Notes under the pieces: model-generated | What the model was told of the DNA's origin: nothing | Database searches by the model: none | The model's input: only the letters and a program-made list of their open reading frames with translations | Shown: piece by piece, positions 44,339-53,467 of the stretch | Layout of the letters: each line of letters opens with the position of its first letter | Numbering within the stretch: position 1 is the stretch's first letter | Source: CAZYFH01 sp965197395 | GTDB taxonomy: Bacteria; Acidobacteriota; Vicinamibacteria; Vicinamibacterales; UBA8438 | Reading direction: 5' to 3' | Length of the DNA stretch: 64,000 nt | NCBI GenBank assembly: GCA_965197395.1 | Contig: CBDANB010000006.1 | Location: forward strand, 558,001-622,000 | Translations under genes and position numbers: made by a program

Positions 44339-46768
44339 ATGTCGAAACCGGCGACGGCATCCGCGGTTCTCGCGCTTGCCTGCAGCCTGGCGGTATCCGC
44401 ACGGCCGGCGGCCCAACCGGTCCCGACTCCGGTGATCGACGACGCCGCCTCCCGCCGGCTGCTCGACCGCTACTGCATCGGCTGTCACAACGACCGCTCG
44501 CGCACCGGCGATCTGAGTCTGCAAGCTCTCGACCTGGCCCATGTGGGTCAGATCGAGACCGAAACGGAGGTGTGGGAAAAGGTCGTCCGCAAGCTCCGGA
44601 CGCGCGCCATGCCACCGGCGGGACGCCCGCGGCCGGACGACGCCGCATACGACGCCCTGGCCGGTCGTCTGGAGCGAGCGCTCGACCGCGTCGCCTCGGC
44701 CAACCCCGATCCGGGGCGCCGGCCGGCGATCCACCGCCTCAACCGCGCGGAGTACGCCAACGCGATCCGCGACCTGCTCGCGCTTGAGATTGACAGCGAG
44801 ACCTTGCTGCCATCGGACGACTCCGGGTACGGCTTCGACAACATCGCCGACGTGCTCTCCGTCTCTCCGATGTTGACCGAACGGTATCTGAGCGCGGCAC
44901 GGAAGATCAGCCGGCTGGCGGTGGGAGACCCGTCACTCGCGCCGACGACGGAGGTCTTCAAGGTCGACAAGCACCTGAAGCAGGACACGCGCGTCAGCGA
45001 CGACCTCCCCTTTGGTTCGCGCGGGGGCCTCGCCGTGCGTCACCAGTTTCCGGTCGACGGCGACTACGTCCTCAGGGTGTTTCTCCTCCGGACGTATGAC
45101 GGGCGCGTGCGCGGGCTGCACGAGCCGCACGATCTCGAGATCCGACTCGATGGCGCCCTAGTGGAAACGCTGGCGATTGGCGGCCCGTCCGATGCCCCAA
45201 CCGAGACCGACGGCGCGCCGCGGCGCCGCGACCTTCGCAACGTCGTGGATGACGGTCAGGAAGTCCGCTTCGCGGCGACCGCGGGCCCCGCCAGGATCGG
45301 CGTCAGCTTCGTCGCCAAAGGCGCAGTGCGCGAGGGGATGCGACGACCGGAGTACTCGGTGACGAGTTACGAGTACGCCGGCGATCAGACGACCACACCG
45401 GGGATCGGCAGCGTCGAACTCAGCGGGCCGTACGACGTGACCGGTCGGGGCGATACGCCGGCCCGACGGCGGATCTTCTCCTGTCGTCCGACGGACGAGA
45501 CGGACGAGCGGGCCTGCGCCACCGAGATTCTCTCGTCGCTCGCACGCCGGGCGTACCGGCGACGGGTCACCGCGGCAGACGTCGAGCTGCTCCTCGGGTT
45601 CTACGAATCCGGTCGCGGAGGACGCGACTTCGACGCGGGCATCGAGATGGCGTTGCGACGCATTCTCGTCAGCCCGGATTTTCTCTTCCGGCGCGAGCGC
45701 GACCCGGCCGACGTGGCGGCGGGCGCCGTCTATCGGGTGAGCGACGTCGAGCTCGCCTCGCGGCTCTCGTTCTTTCTCTGGAGCAGCATTCCGGACGACG
45801 AGCTCCTCGGGCTGGCGGAGCGCGGCGAGCTGACCCGCCCCGGCGTCCTCGACACGCAGGTCCGGCGTTTGCTCGCCGATCCACGGGCGGCCACGCTGGT
45901 CGACAACTTCGGTGGGCAGTGGCTCTACCTCAGGAACATGGCGCTCGTGGCCCCGGACCCGTACGCGTTCGGTGACTTCGACGCGAACCTGCGTGAGGCC
46001 ATGGCACGCGAGATGGAGTTGTTCCTCGACAGTCAGATACGCGAGGACCACGCGGTGCCGGCGCTCCTGACGGCAGACTACACGTTCGTCAACGAGCGGC
46101 TCGCGCGCCACTATGGAATCCCCAACGTCTACGGCAACCATTTCAGACGGGTCGCACTGCACGGTGACCTCGATGTGCGGCGCGGTCTGCTCGGCAAAGG
46201 GAGTCTCCTGACCGTCACGTCGTACGCGCACCGGACGTCGCCGGTGCTCCGCGGCAAGTGGCTCCTGGAGAACGTGCTCGGCACGCCACCCCCACCCCCT
46301 CCACCCGACGTGCCGGCACTCGAGGAAAACGACGACGCGGCCGCGACGCCACGCTCCGTGCGCGAGCGGTTGGAGCTGCACCGTTCGAACCCCGTGTGCG
46401 CCAGCTGCCACCGGATCATGGACCCGCTCGGATTCGCCCTCGAGAATTTCGATGGGATCGGCCGATGGCGCACGATGAACGACGGCGGCACGGCAATTGA
46501 CGCGGGCGGCACGTTGACTGATGGCACGCCGGTGGACGGGCCGGCGACGCTCCGTAATGCATTGGTCGCCCGTGCCGAGGACTTCGTGACGACCGTCACC
46601 GAAAAACTGATGACCTACGCGCTCGGGCGCGGTGTCGAGTACTACGACGCGCCGGCCATCCGGCGGGTCGTGCGCGAGGCCGCAGCCGACGACTACCGAT
46701 GGTCGGGACTCGTCGTCGGGATCGTCCGCAGCACGCCGTTTCAGATGAGGAGATCGCTAGCGCCATGA
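44339..46768 (+). CDS. DUF1592/DUF1588-family protein with cytochrome-type haem sites
   Basis: 809 residues from ATG 44339 (44333 also possible), with signal peptide ASAVLALACSLAVSARPAAQ. An N-terminal c-type haem motif YCIGCH (residues 45-50) begins a PSCyt1-like domain. Then come the DUF1587, DUF1595, DUF1592, DUF1588 and DUF1585 modules: IHRLNRAEYANAIRDLLALE, DDSGYGFDNIADVLSVSPML, RRAYRRRVTAADVELLLGFY, DFLFRRERDP, SRLSFFLWSSIPDDELLGLA, GKGSLLTVTSYAHRTSPVLR, and a second CxxCH in NPVCASCHRIMDPLGFALEN. Probably a periplasmic electron-transfer or oxidising protein; substrate unknown. Its stop overlaps the DUF1552 start by 4 bp. Confidence 0.9.
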   Translation: MSKPATASAVLALACSLAVSARPAAQPVPTPVIDDAASRRLLDRYCIGCHNDRSRTGDLSLQALDLAHVGQIETETEVWEKVVRKLRTRAMPPAGRPRPDDAAYDALAGRLERALDRVASANPDPGRRPAIHRLNRAEYANAIRDLLALEIDSETLLPSDDSGYGFDNIADVLSVSPMLTERYLSAARKISRLAVGDPSLAPTTEVFKVDKHLKQDTRVSDDLPFGSRGGLAVRHQFPVDGDYVLRVFLLRTYDGRVRGLHEPHDLEIRLDGALVETLAIGGPSDAPTETDGAPRRRDLRNVVDDGQEVRFAATAGPARIGVSFVAKGAVREGMRRPEYSVTSYEYAGDQTTTPGIGSVELSGPYDVTGRGDTPARRRIFSCRPTDETDERACATEILSSLARRAYRRRVTAADVELLLGFYESGRGGRDFDAGIEMALRRILVSPDFLFRRERDPADVAAGAVYRVSDVELASRLSFFLWSSIPDDELLGLAERGELTRPGVLDTQVRRLLADPRAATLVDNFGGQWLYLRNMALVAPDPYAFGDFDANLREAMAREMELFLDSQIREDHAVPALLTADYTFVNERLARHYGIPNVYGNHFRRVALHGDLDVRRGLLGKGSLLTVTSYAHRTSPVLRGKWLLENVLGTPPPPPPPDVPALEENDDAAATPRSVRERLELHRSNPVCASCHRIMDPLGFALENFDGIGRWRTMNDGGTAIDAGGTLTDGTPVDGPATLRNALVARAEDFVTTVTEKLMTYALGRGVEYYDAPAIRRVVREAAADDYRWSGLVVGIVRSTPFQMRRSLAP

Positions 46769-48123
46769 TGATCACGAAGAAATCGCTTCCCCGCCGGACC
46801 TTCCTGCGCGGTGTCGGCGCCTCGCTGGCGTTGCCCCTGCTGGACGGCATGGTGCCCGCCTTCGCGGCCGTCCGGAAGACCGCGGCGGCGCCGCGTCCAC
46901 GCCTGTTCACCGGCTATGTGCCGAACGGCGTGATCATGGATGCATGGACCCCGGCGACCCAGGGCGCTCGGTTCGACCTGCCGGCGACCCTCGAGCCGCT
47001 CGCGCCCTTCAAGGAGCAGCTCGTCGTCGTCAGCGGCCTGGCCGACGCGCCGGCGTTTCCCTTGCCGGGCGAAGGCACCGGAGATCACGTGCGGGCGGCG
47101 GCGACGTTCTTGACCGGGGTCCACCCGAAGAAAACCGAGGGCGCGGATATCCGCGGTGGCACCTCGATGGATCAGATCGCGGCGCGCGTGCTCGGCACCG
47201 ATACGGTGCTCACGTCGCTCGAGCTCTCGCTGGATCCGAACGAGCTGATCGGCGCATGCGAGGCCGGCTGGAGCTGCGCGTACAGCAACACCCTGTCCTG
47301 GAGCAACGCGACGACGCCGCTCCCGATGGAAAACCAGCCGCGGGCGGTCTTCGAACGACTCTTCGGCGACGCGAGCGACACGACGCCCGAGGCGCGTCGG
47401 GCCCGTCTCCGGGAGGACCGCAGCATTCTCGACTCGCTCGTCCACGAGGTGGCGGACTTCCAGCGGAGTCTCGGACCCACGGACCGCGACAAGGTGACGC
47501 AGTATCTCGAGGCCATCCGCGACATCGAGCGGCGCATCCAGCTCGCCGAGGCGCAGAGCGCGCGTGAGCTCCCGGAGCTGGCACGTCCAACCGGTGGGAT
47601 CCCCGACACGTTCGCCGAGCATGCCAGGCTGATGTTCGACCTACAGATCCTCGCGCTGCAGGCAGATCTGACGCGCGTCATCACGTTCATGATGTCGCGC
47701 GAGGTAAGCCCGCGCACCTATCCCGAGCTGGACATCCCCGACCCACATCACGGGCTGTCACATCATCAGAACCGACCCGAGCAGATGGCCAAGCTGGCGC
47801 GGGTGAACCGGCATCACATCGAACAGCTCGCGTACTTCATGGGCATGCTGAACGCGACGCCCGACGGCGACGGGACGCTGCTCGACCAAGTCATGATTCA
47901 GTACGGCTGTGGAATCAGCGACGGCAACCAGCATCTGCACGTCAACCTGCCAATTCTCGTGGCGGGTGGCGGGGCCGGCACGCTGGCCGGCGGACGCCAC
48001 CTGCGCGTGGCGGAGGACACACCGCTGGCCAACCTCCACTTGTCGTTGCTGGAAAAGCTGGGTGCGCCTACCGAGCGGCTGGGCGATAGCACCGGGACGG
48101 TCAAGCACCTGTCGGACGTGTAA
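46765..48123 (+). CDS. DUF1552 protein, Tat-exported partner of DUF1592
   Basis: 452 residues; ATGATG at 46765/46768 follows GAGGAG and overlaps the DUF1592 stop (ATGA). The N-terminus is a twin-arginine-type signal (SLPRRTFLRGVGASLALPLL). Conserved DUF1552 segments: RLFTGYVPNGVIMDAWTP, LEPLAPFKEQLVVVSGLAD, HVRAAATFLTGVHPKK, GTSMDQIAARVLGTDTVLTS and ITFMMSREVSPRTYPELDIP. Related in fold to DUF1501/sulfatase-like proteins. The Tat signal implies folding, perhaps with a cofactor, before export. A hairpin terminator follows at 48188. Confidence 0.9.
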   Translation: MMITKKSLPRRTFLRGVGASLALPLLDGMVPAFAAVRKTAAAPRPRLFTGYVPNGVIMDAWTPATQGARFDLPATLEPLAPFKEQLVVVSGLADAPAFPLPGEGTGDHVRAAATFLTGVHPKKTEGADIRGGTSMDQIAARVLGTDTVLTSLELSLDPNELIGACEAGWSCAYSNTLSWSNATTPLPMENQPRAVFERLFGDASDTTPEARRARLREDRSILDSLVHEVADFQRSLGPTDRDKVTQYLEAIRDIERRIQLAEAQSARELPELARPTGGIPDTFAEHARLMFDLQILALQADLTRVITFMMSREVSPRTYPELDIPDPHHGLSHHQNRPEQMAKLARVNRHHIEQLAYFMGMLNATPDGDGTLLDQVMIQYGCGISDGNQHLHVNLPILVAGGGAGTLAGGRHLRVAEDTPLANLHLSLLEKLGAPTERLGDSTGTVKHLSDV

Positions 48124-48187
48124 ACGGCGCGGACGGACGTTCAACGCCGGCTGCGTGGCGACCGAGGCGTTGGCGGCGGCGTCTACC

Positions 48188-48221
48188 AAGGGACGGGAGC
48201 GAGCGCACAGCCCCGTCCCTT
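48188..48221 (+). terminator. Hairpin terminator after the DUF1592/DUF1552 operon
   Basis: AAGGGACGGG (48188-48197) pairs perfectly with CCCGTCCCTT (48212-48221), with a 14-nt loop, and is followed by a short T-containing tail (TCGCGTCTG). It lies 65 bp after the DUF1552 stop. The weak T-tract makes efficiency uncertain. Confidence 0.55.
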
Positions 48222-48248
48222 TCGCGTCTGTCGGAGCGACCCTGACCC

Positions 48249-48368
48249 ATGAAACCGAAGTGCCCGCGGTGCGGCGTGACGGCGGCGCACGAACGGGTCT
48301 CGACCGTGATGCGGGCGTGGTTCCGCCTGCGACCCATGCAATTTTATCTGGAGAGCCTCTGGAGATGA
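48249..48368 (+). pseudogene. Truncated tandem duplicate of the zinc-ribbon gene at 48447
   Basis: A 39-codon frame starts MKPKCPRCGVTAAHERVSTV MRAWFRLRP, closely parallel to MKTTCPSCGTKAAHEKSTAV LRVWFRCVHC at the start of the next gene. After WFR the second Cys pair (CVHCGHVW in the paralogue) is lost and the frame stops at 48366-48368. A decayed duplicate; it has only the first zinc-binding Cys pair. Confidence 0.7.
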
Positions 48369-48446
48369 CGACGAGTAGGATCGCGCCCGCCACGGCGCGG
48401 CAGCGCTGGAGAACGGGGTCCGAGTGACCGACACAGCAAGAGAGCG

Positions 48447-49436
48447 ATGAAAACCACGTGTCCGAGCTGCGGGACGAAGGCGGCGCATGAGAAGTCCACC
48501 GCCGTGCTCCGCGTCTGGTTTCGGTGCGTCCACTGCGGTCACGTGTGGCGCGGGACGCTCCTCTCATTGGCCTACCAGGGCACACCCCTGGGAATCCCGG
48601 CGCGCACGCTCGAGCCGATGGAGCAGGAACCGATCCAGTCGATCGCTCCACGCGAGCTGCTGGATCAAGCGGAGCTCGACTCGCATCTGGCGGACGTCGA
48701 GGATGCGCTGGACAGCAGCGTGCAGCCAAAGACGGACCCGAAGCCGGCGCCACGCGAGGGAACAGCCCAGGAGCCGACCCGCACCGCCGGTGCCGGCGCG
48801 TCCGAGTCGCCGCGCGACGCGACGCCGGGCCCGCGCAGGGACGTCACAGCGTGGCTCGATGGGGTCGAGCGCGAGATAGAGAATCGTCCCCGCCCGCAGA
48901 GGCCGGTCGAGGTCTCGGGGTCGACCGAGATCAACGCGCCGAGTCCGGCCGGCGGCCAGGCGCCCCCCGGCCCATCCCCCGAACCACCACCCGCTGCCGC
49001 CAGACAGCATGCCGAGACCGCCGAGATGCGACAGGATCTCGATCAGTTCGGCGCAGCGCCGTCAACTGAGCGGACGGAGATGCGACAGGACGTCGCCGAG
49101 GTCACCGCGTCTCCATCGCCCCGGCAGGCGGACGACGGACGCAACGTCGACCGCGTCGCTACGCCGCCCGTGCACCAGGCGGCGCGTGGGGAACGCTCCC
49201 CCACACCCAAGGTGACCCCAGCCAGCACGACGGGCGGCCGCACGAGTGTGGCGGATTCTCTCCGCCGTCTCGAGGTCTTTGATGCGGAGCTGACGCACAT
49301 GCAGCAGCGCCTCGACCGGACGGACGGGTCATACGGCACGGTGGTCAAGCGCTGGCAGCCACCACTCCCCGACGACCAACCCATCCGCGCGGCAACCGAG
49401 CAAGACCCCTCGGACGACGGGCCGGACGGGTCGTGA
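48447..49436 (+). CDS. Zinc-ribbon protein with long disordered linker and C-terminal helix
   Basis: 329 residues. The N-terminal four-Cys ribbon (CPSCGTKAAHE...CVHCGHVWRG) is followed by ~200 Pro/Glu/Arg-rich, probably disordered residues. Two related short units, HAETAEMRQDLDQFG and STERTEMRQDVAEVT, form a small internal repeat near residues 190-220. The C-terminus (SVADSLRRLEVFDAELTHMQQRLDRT) predicts a coiled coil. No enzyme domain. Similar zinc-ribbon fronts occur on regulatory and kinase proteins; function unknown. Tandem with a decayed copy upstream. Confidence 0.65.
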   Translation: MKTTCPSCGTKAAHEKSTAVLRVWFRCVHCGHVWRGTLLSLAYQGTPLGIPARTLEPMEQEPIQSIAPRELLDQAELDSHLADVEDALDSSVQPKTDPKPAPREGTAQEPTRTAGAGASESPRDATPGPRRDVTAWLDGVEREIENRPRPQRPVEVSGSTEINAPSPAGGQAPPGPSPEPPPAAARQHAETAEMRQDLDQFGAAPSTERTEMRQDVAEVTASPSPRQADDGRNVDRVATPPVHQAARGERSPTPKVTPASTTGGRTSVADSLRRLEVFDAELTHMQQRLDRTDGSYGTVVKRWQPPLPDDQPIRAATEQDPSDDGPDGS

Positions 49437-49497
49437 CACCGCGAGTGGACTGCGCGAGGCGACCATCCCCGCTTCGGCAAAGGTCGCGCGGCCGGTC

Positions 49498-50280
49498 ATG
49501 ATTCGTCTCACAGAACTCACCAAGCGCTACGGCGACACCCTCGCGGTCGACGCGCTGACGCTGACGGTCGGCCCGGGCGACCTCCTCGTGCTCCTGGGTG
49601 GCTCCGGCTGCGGCAAGACGACCACGCTCAAGATGATCAACAGGCTGATCGAGCCGACCCATGGCTCCGTTCAGCTGGACGGCGTCGACGCCGCCGAGAT
49701 CGCGTCGCACGAGCTCCGCCGTCGCATCGGCTACGCGTTCCAGCAAGTCGGGCTGTTTCCCCACATGACCGTGGGCGAGAACATCGCGGTGACCCCGACG
49801 CTCCTCGGCTGGGACGCAACGCGTGTGGCCCGCCGCGTCGACGCGCTCCTGGAGCTTGTCGAGCTCGCTCCCGAGCTGCGCGACCGTCGGCCCAACGCGC
49901 TCTCCGGCGGTCAGCAGCAACGCGTCGGCGTGGCGCGGGCCCTTGCCGCGAGTCCGCGCGTCATGCTGCTCGATGAGCCGTTCGGCGCGCTCGACCCACT
50001 GACACGGCAGCGGCTGCAGGACTCCTTCCAGCGCATCCGACGCGAGATCGGTCTGACGGCGCTGTTCGTCACCCACGACGTCACGGAAGCGCTGACGCTG
50101 GGTGACCAGGTCGCGGTGATGGACGCGGGGCGGCTCGTCCAGATCGGCACCCCGCACGACCTGCTGTCGGCGCCGGCCAACGACTACGTCCGACAGCTGA
50201 TGAGCACACCCCGCCGCCAGGCCGCCATCTTTGACCGGCTCGTGTCGTCCGATGGCAGCCGGCCGAGCACCGCATCATGA
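49498..50280 (+). CDS. OpuBA/OsmV-type ABC importer ATPase (osmoprotectant/choline)
   Basis: 260 residues. Walker A VLLGGSGCGKTTTLKMINRL, Q-loop AYAFQQVGLFPHMTVGENIA-type region, signature LSGGQQQRVGVARALA, Walker B RVMLLDEPFGALD and switch VTHDVTEAL. The sequence IRLTELTKRYGDTLAVDALT at the start is typical of the glycine-betaine/choline (OTCN) class, but no C-terminal CBS domains are present. It energises the fused permease/binding protein encoded next, which it overlaps by 4 bp. Confidence 0.9.
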   Translation: MIRLTELTKRYGDTLAVDALTLTVGPGDLLVLLGGSGCGKTTTLKMINRLIEPTHGSVQLDGVDAAEIASHELRRRIGYAFQQVGLFPHMTVGENIAVTPTLLGWDATRVARRVDALLELVELAPELRDRRPNALSGGQQQRVGVARALAASPRVMLLDEPFGALDPLTRQRLQDSFQRIRREIGLTALFVTHDVTEALTLGDQVAVMDAGRLVQIGTPHDLLSAPANDYVRQLMSTPRRQAAIFDRLVSSDGSRPSTAS

Positions 50281-51809
50281 GTGACCAGCTCGCGCTGCTG
50301 CCGGAGTATCTGACGGCGCACCTGCGACTCACCCTCCTGGCGCTGTTCATCAGCACGGCGCTCAGCCTGCCACTCGGTATCGCGGCGACGCGGATCCGAT
50401 GGATCGAACATCCGGCGCTGGCACTCGCCGGGATCATCCAGACCGTGCCGAGCCTCGCGCTGCTCGCAATCATGGTGCCGGTACTCGCGGCGCTCAACCT
50501 CCAGAGCATCGGCTTCCTGCCAGCCATCGTCGGGCTCACGCTCTATGGGGTGCTTCCGATCCTGCGCAACACCGTGACCGGCATCGCCGGGGTCGACCCG
50601 GCGCTGATCGAAGCCGCGCGCGGGGTCGGCATGACGCCGCGACAACAGCTGACGCGGGTAGAGCTCCCCCTCGCGATCCCCGTCATCATCGCCGGCATTC
50701 GGACCGCCGCCGTGTGGGTCGTGGGCATTGCCACTCTGTCGACCCCGGTGGGTGCGACCAGCCTGGGCAATTACATCTTCAGCGGCTTGCAGACGCGCAA
50801 CTATGCATCGGTGCTGGTGGGCTGCGTCGCCGCCGCGGCGCTCGCCCTGCTGCTGGATGGCCTCATTCGGACAATTGAAGTGGGGATGCGCACACGCCGG
50901 CGCCGTCCCGTCGTCGCCGCGCTCGCGGGGCTCGTGGCCCTGTCTGTCTATGCGGCCATCACGCTTGCGGCACCGCTCTTCGAGGAGCGCGACCGACCCA
51001 TCGTGATCGGAGCGAAGACGTTTACGGAGCAATACATTCTCAGCAGCGCCCTGGCCGGATGGATCGAGCAACACACGACGCGACCTACCAGGCTCATGCA
51101 GTCGCTCGGCTCCATCGTGGCCTTCGATGCGCTCGATGCCGGCGACATCGACCTGTACGTCGACTACTCCGGGACGTTGTGGGCGAACGAGATGGGCCGC
51201 GGCGAGGTGACCGCGCCGCGTGCCGACGTGCTTGCCGCCGTCGAACAGTTCTTGCGCGACGAACACGGCGTCACGCTCGTCGCGACACTCGGCTTCGAGA
51301 ACGCGTACGCGCTCGCAGTCCGCGCCTCCGACGCCGCGCAGCTCGGTCTCAGGTCCGTCAGCGACCTGCGCGCGCATGCGCCGCGACTGGTCATGGGCGG
51401 CGACTACGAGTTCTTCGCGAGACCCGAGTGGACGGCCATCCGGGAGACGTACGGCCTCGCCTTCCGGGAGTTGCGCACGATGGACTCGACGCTCATGTAT
51501 CAGGCGGCCGACCAACGCGACGTTGATGTCATCAGCGCGTTCTCATCGGACGGCCGCATCGCGGCCTACGATCTGCGCGTGTTGAGGGACGACCGTGGCG
51601 CGATTCCGCCGTATGATGCGGTGGTGCTGGCCTCCGCGCGTGTCGCGCGGGAGGCGCCGGATGTCCTGCGCGCCGTTGCGCGGCTCGACGGCGCGATCGA
51701 CGCGGAGCGCATGCGCGCCATGAACCTTGCGGTCGACAGCAACGGCGACAGCCCGGCGGCCGTGGCGCGAGCGTTCCTGGAGTCGCTGGGGGGGATCGAC
51801 GCGCCGTGA
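50277..51809 (+). CDS. OpuB-type permease fused to substrate-binding domain
   Basis: 510 residues. The N-terminal ~205 residues are a BPD-type permease with five to six helices (AHLRLTLLALFISTALSLPL, the coupling-helix region IEAARGVGMTPRQQLTRVEL). A further helix (VVAALAGLVALSVYAAITLA) connects to an OpuAC-type binding domain from residue ~240: PIVIGAKTFTEQYILSSALA, DLYVDYSGTLWANEM, LGFENAYALAVRASDAAQLG, DVDVISAFSSDGRIAAYDLR. The fusion places the binding domain on the outside, as in OpuA/OpuB relatives of Gram-positives and some others. Likely ligands are betaine, choline or related compounds. Confidence 0.9.
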   Translation: MSDQLALLPEYLTAHLRLTLLALFISTALSLPLGIAATRIRWIEHPALALAGIIQTVPSLALLAIMVPVLAALNLQSIGFLPAIVGLTLYGVLPILRNTVTGIAGVDPALIEAARGVGMTPRQQLTRVELPLAIPVIIAGIRTAAVWVVGIATLSTPVGATSLGNYIFSGLQTRNYASVLVGCVAAAALALLLDGLIRTIEVGMRTRRRRPVVAALAGLVALSVYAAITLAAPLFEERDRPIVIGAKTFTEQYILSSALAGWIEQHTTRPTRLMQSLGSIVAFDALDAGDIDLYVDYSGTLWANEMGRGEVTAPRADVLAAVEQFLRDEHGVTLVATLGFENAYALAVRASDAAQLGLRSVSDLRAHAPRLVMGGDYEFFARPEWTAIRETYGLAFRELRTMDSTLMYQAADQRDVDVISAFSSDGRIAAYDLRVLRDDRGAIPPYDAVVLASARVAREAPDVLRAVARLDGAIDAERMRAMNLAVDSNGDSPAAVARAFLESLGGIDAP

Positions 51810-51833
51810 GCCGACGGGTGAATCGACGACACG

Positions 51834-52388
51834 ATGTCCATTCTGAAGTTTCTCGGCCTCGGGACCGACGACGGTCCGGCGCAGCTGGATGCGGGAGCCG
51901 AGAGCGATATCGTCCGGCGCCTCGTCCGCGAGCTCGAGGCGCTGCCCGAAGACAAGGCGCGGTATCTCGCAGCATTCGCCTACGTGCTCGGGCGGGCCGC
52001 CCATGCCGACTCGCATGTCAGCGACGAGGAAACCAGCAAGATGCTCCAGATCGTCAAGGTGCTGGGACACCTCCCGGCGGCGCAGGCCGTCCTCGTGGTC
52101 GAAATGGCGAAAAGCCAGGTGCGCCTGTTCGGGGGCACGGAGAACTACGTCGTGACGCGGCAGTTCAAGACGTTGTCGTCACCACAGCAACGGTTCGAGC
52201 TGCTCGAGTGCGTCTTCGCCGTGACCGCGGCGGATGAGTCGATTACTGTGGTCGAGGAGGGACAGGCCCGGCAGATTTCGAAGGAGCTGGGTCTGACGCA
52301 TTCCGAATTCATCGCCGCGCGAGCGGGATACGTGAAGCATGTCGAGGCCCTGAAGGACTTTCGCCGTCAACGCGACGGGAACGTGTAG
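51834..52388 (+). CDS. TerB-like (tellurite-resistance B domain) protein
   Basis: 184 residues, all helical. LVRELEALPEDKARYLAAFA, then YVLGRAAHADSHVSDEETSK, is the TerB-type start with acidic residues (D-x-x-x-S-x-x-E) that can bind a metal; the second half repeats the pattern (LLECVFAVTAADESITVVEE). TerB domains are widespread membrane-associated or signalling modules, and tellurite resistance should not be inferred from one domain. It starts 24 bp after the importer gene and converges with the AI-2E transporter gene. Confidence 0.78.
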   Translation: MSILKFLGLGTDDGPAQLDAGAESDIVRRLVRELEALPEDKARYLAAFAYVLGRAAHADSHVSDEETSKMLQIVKVLGHLPAAQAVLVVEMAKSQVRLFGGTENYVVTRQFKTLSSPQQRFELLECVFAVTAADESITVVEEGQARQISKELGLTHSEFIAARAGYVKHVEALKDFRRQRDGNV

Positions 52389-52396
52389 GCGGCCGG

Positions 52397-53467
52397 TCAT
52401 GCCTTGGCGCGCGGCGCCGACGCCGAGGGGTTGGCGTCGAGCATCACGGCCACCCAGCGGAGATCGGCCGTGTTCTCCAGGGCAATCTTGACCACCATCG
52501 TCAGGGGAACGGAGAAGAGCATGCCAACCGGTCCCCAGACCCAGCCCCAGAACACGAGCGAAACGAACACGACGAGGGTCGAGAGTCCCAATCGACGGCC
52601 CATGAGCGTCGGCTCGACGAAGTTGCCGAACACCACGTTGACCCCCAGATAGCCGCCGGCGATGACCGCCGCGCTGACGGGACCGAGGTCGGGCTGGATG
52701 AGTGCAAGCAGCACCGCCGGCACCGCCGCCAGGATCGATCCGAGATTCGGGATGAAGTTGAACAAGAACGCGAGAACGCCCCAGAGCACCGCGAATTCGA
52801 GACCGACGACCCAGACCCACACGCCGACGACGACACCGGTGGCCGCGCTGATGGCCGTCTTGATCACCAGGTAGTTCTGCACCTGAGCCGTGATGCGGCC
52901 CAGCGGCCCGAAATGGTCGACCTCGGAACCGAACGCGGCCTTCAACTTCGCACCAAATCCAGCCGCCTCGACCAAGATGAAGATCACCGTCAGCAGCACG
53001 AGAAACGTGTTAGTGAGCAAGGAACCTAGCGCGCGTAGCGCGTTGCCGACGACACCGCCGACCTGGGCAAGGGACGGCGCCAGCGCCGATTGCCACTCCT
53101 CGATGGGAAGATCGAGCTGCGTGGCGACCGCAGCCACCGGCCCGGCCAGCGCCTGGAGGCTCTCCAGATACGCGTCAGGATCCAACCCGGCAAGCTGGGT
53201 CACCGAACGGCTGACCACGGCCACCAGCACGCCGACCATGGAGATGGCCAGCAGAATCGTGGCCAGCACGGCCAGCGCCCTGGGCACGCGGTTCCGCTGG
53301 AGCCAGTTCATGAAGGGCACGACGACGACGCCGAGGAACACGGCGATGAGGAATGGCTGGACGAGCGATGCCGCCGCCTGCAACCCGGCGATGACGACCA
53401 CGACGCTCGCCGTCGAGACCAGGAACCGCGTCCCCGCATCGCCCCGTCCGCGCGCGTCGTTGCTCAT
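52397..53467 (-). CDS. AI-2E family transporter (TqsA/PerM-like)
   Basis: 356 residues from ATG 53467, which overlaps the egtD stop by 4 bp (ATGA). Eight or so membrane helices: FLVSTASVVVVIAGLQAAAS, FLIAVFLGVVVVPFMNWLQR, LAVLATILLAISMVGVLVAV, and later NTFLVLLTVIFILVEAAGFG and TGVVVGVWVWVVGLEFAVLW. The conserved C-terminal motif includes FNFIPNLGSILAAVPAVLLA and FGNFVEPTLMGRRLGLSTLV. Members export AI-2 or act as Na+/H+ antiporters or other exchangers. Here it is translationally coupled to the ergothioneine genes, so export of a related small molecule is a possible but untested idea. Confidence 0.88.
   Translation of the reverse strand: MSNDARGRGDAGTRFLVSTASVVVVIAGLQAAASLVQPFLIAVFLGVVVVPFMNWLQRNRVPRALAVLATILLAISMVGVLVAVVSRSVTQLAGLDPDAYLESLQALAGPVAAVATQLDLPIEEWQSALAPSLAQVGGVVGNALRALGSLLTNTFLVLLTVIFILVEAAGFGAKLKAAFGSEVDHFGPLGRITAQVQNYLVIKTAISAATGVVVGVWVWVVGLEFAVLWGVLAFLFNFIPNLGSILAAVPAVLLALIQPDLGPVSAAVIAGGYLGVNVVFGNFVEPTLMGRRLGLSTLVVFVSLVFWGWVWGPVGMLFSVPLTMVVKIALENTADLRWVAVMLDANPSASAPRAKA

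Noticed and set aside
51834..52388. Tellurite resistance operon
   Set aside because: Only a lone TerB-like domain is present; no terA/C/D/E/Z genes nearby.
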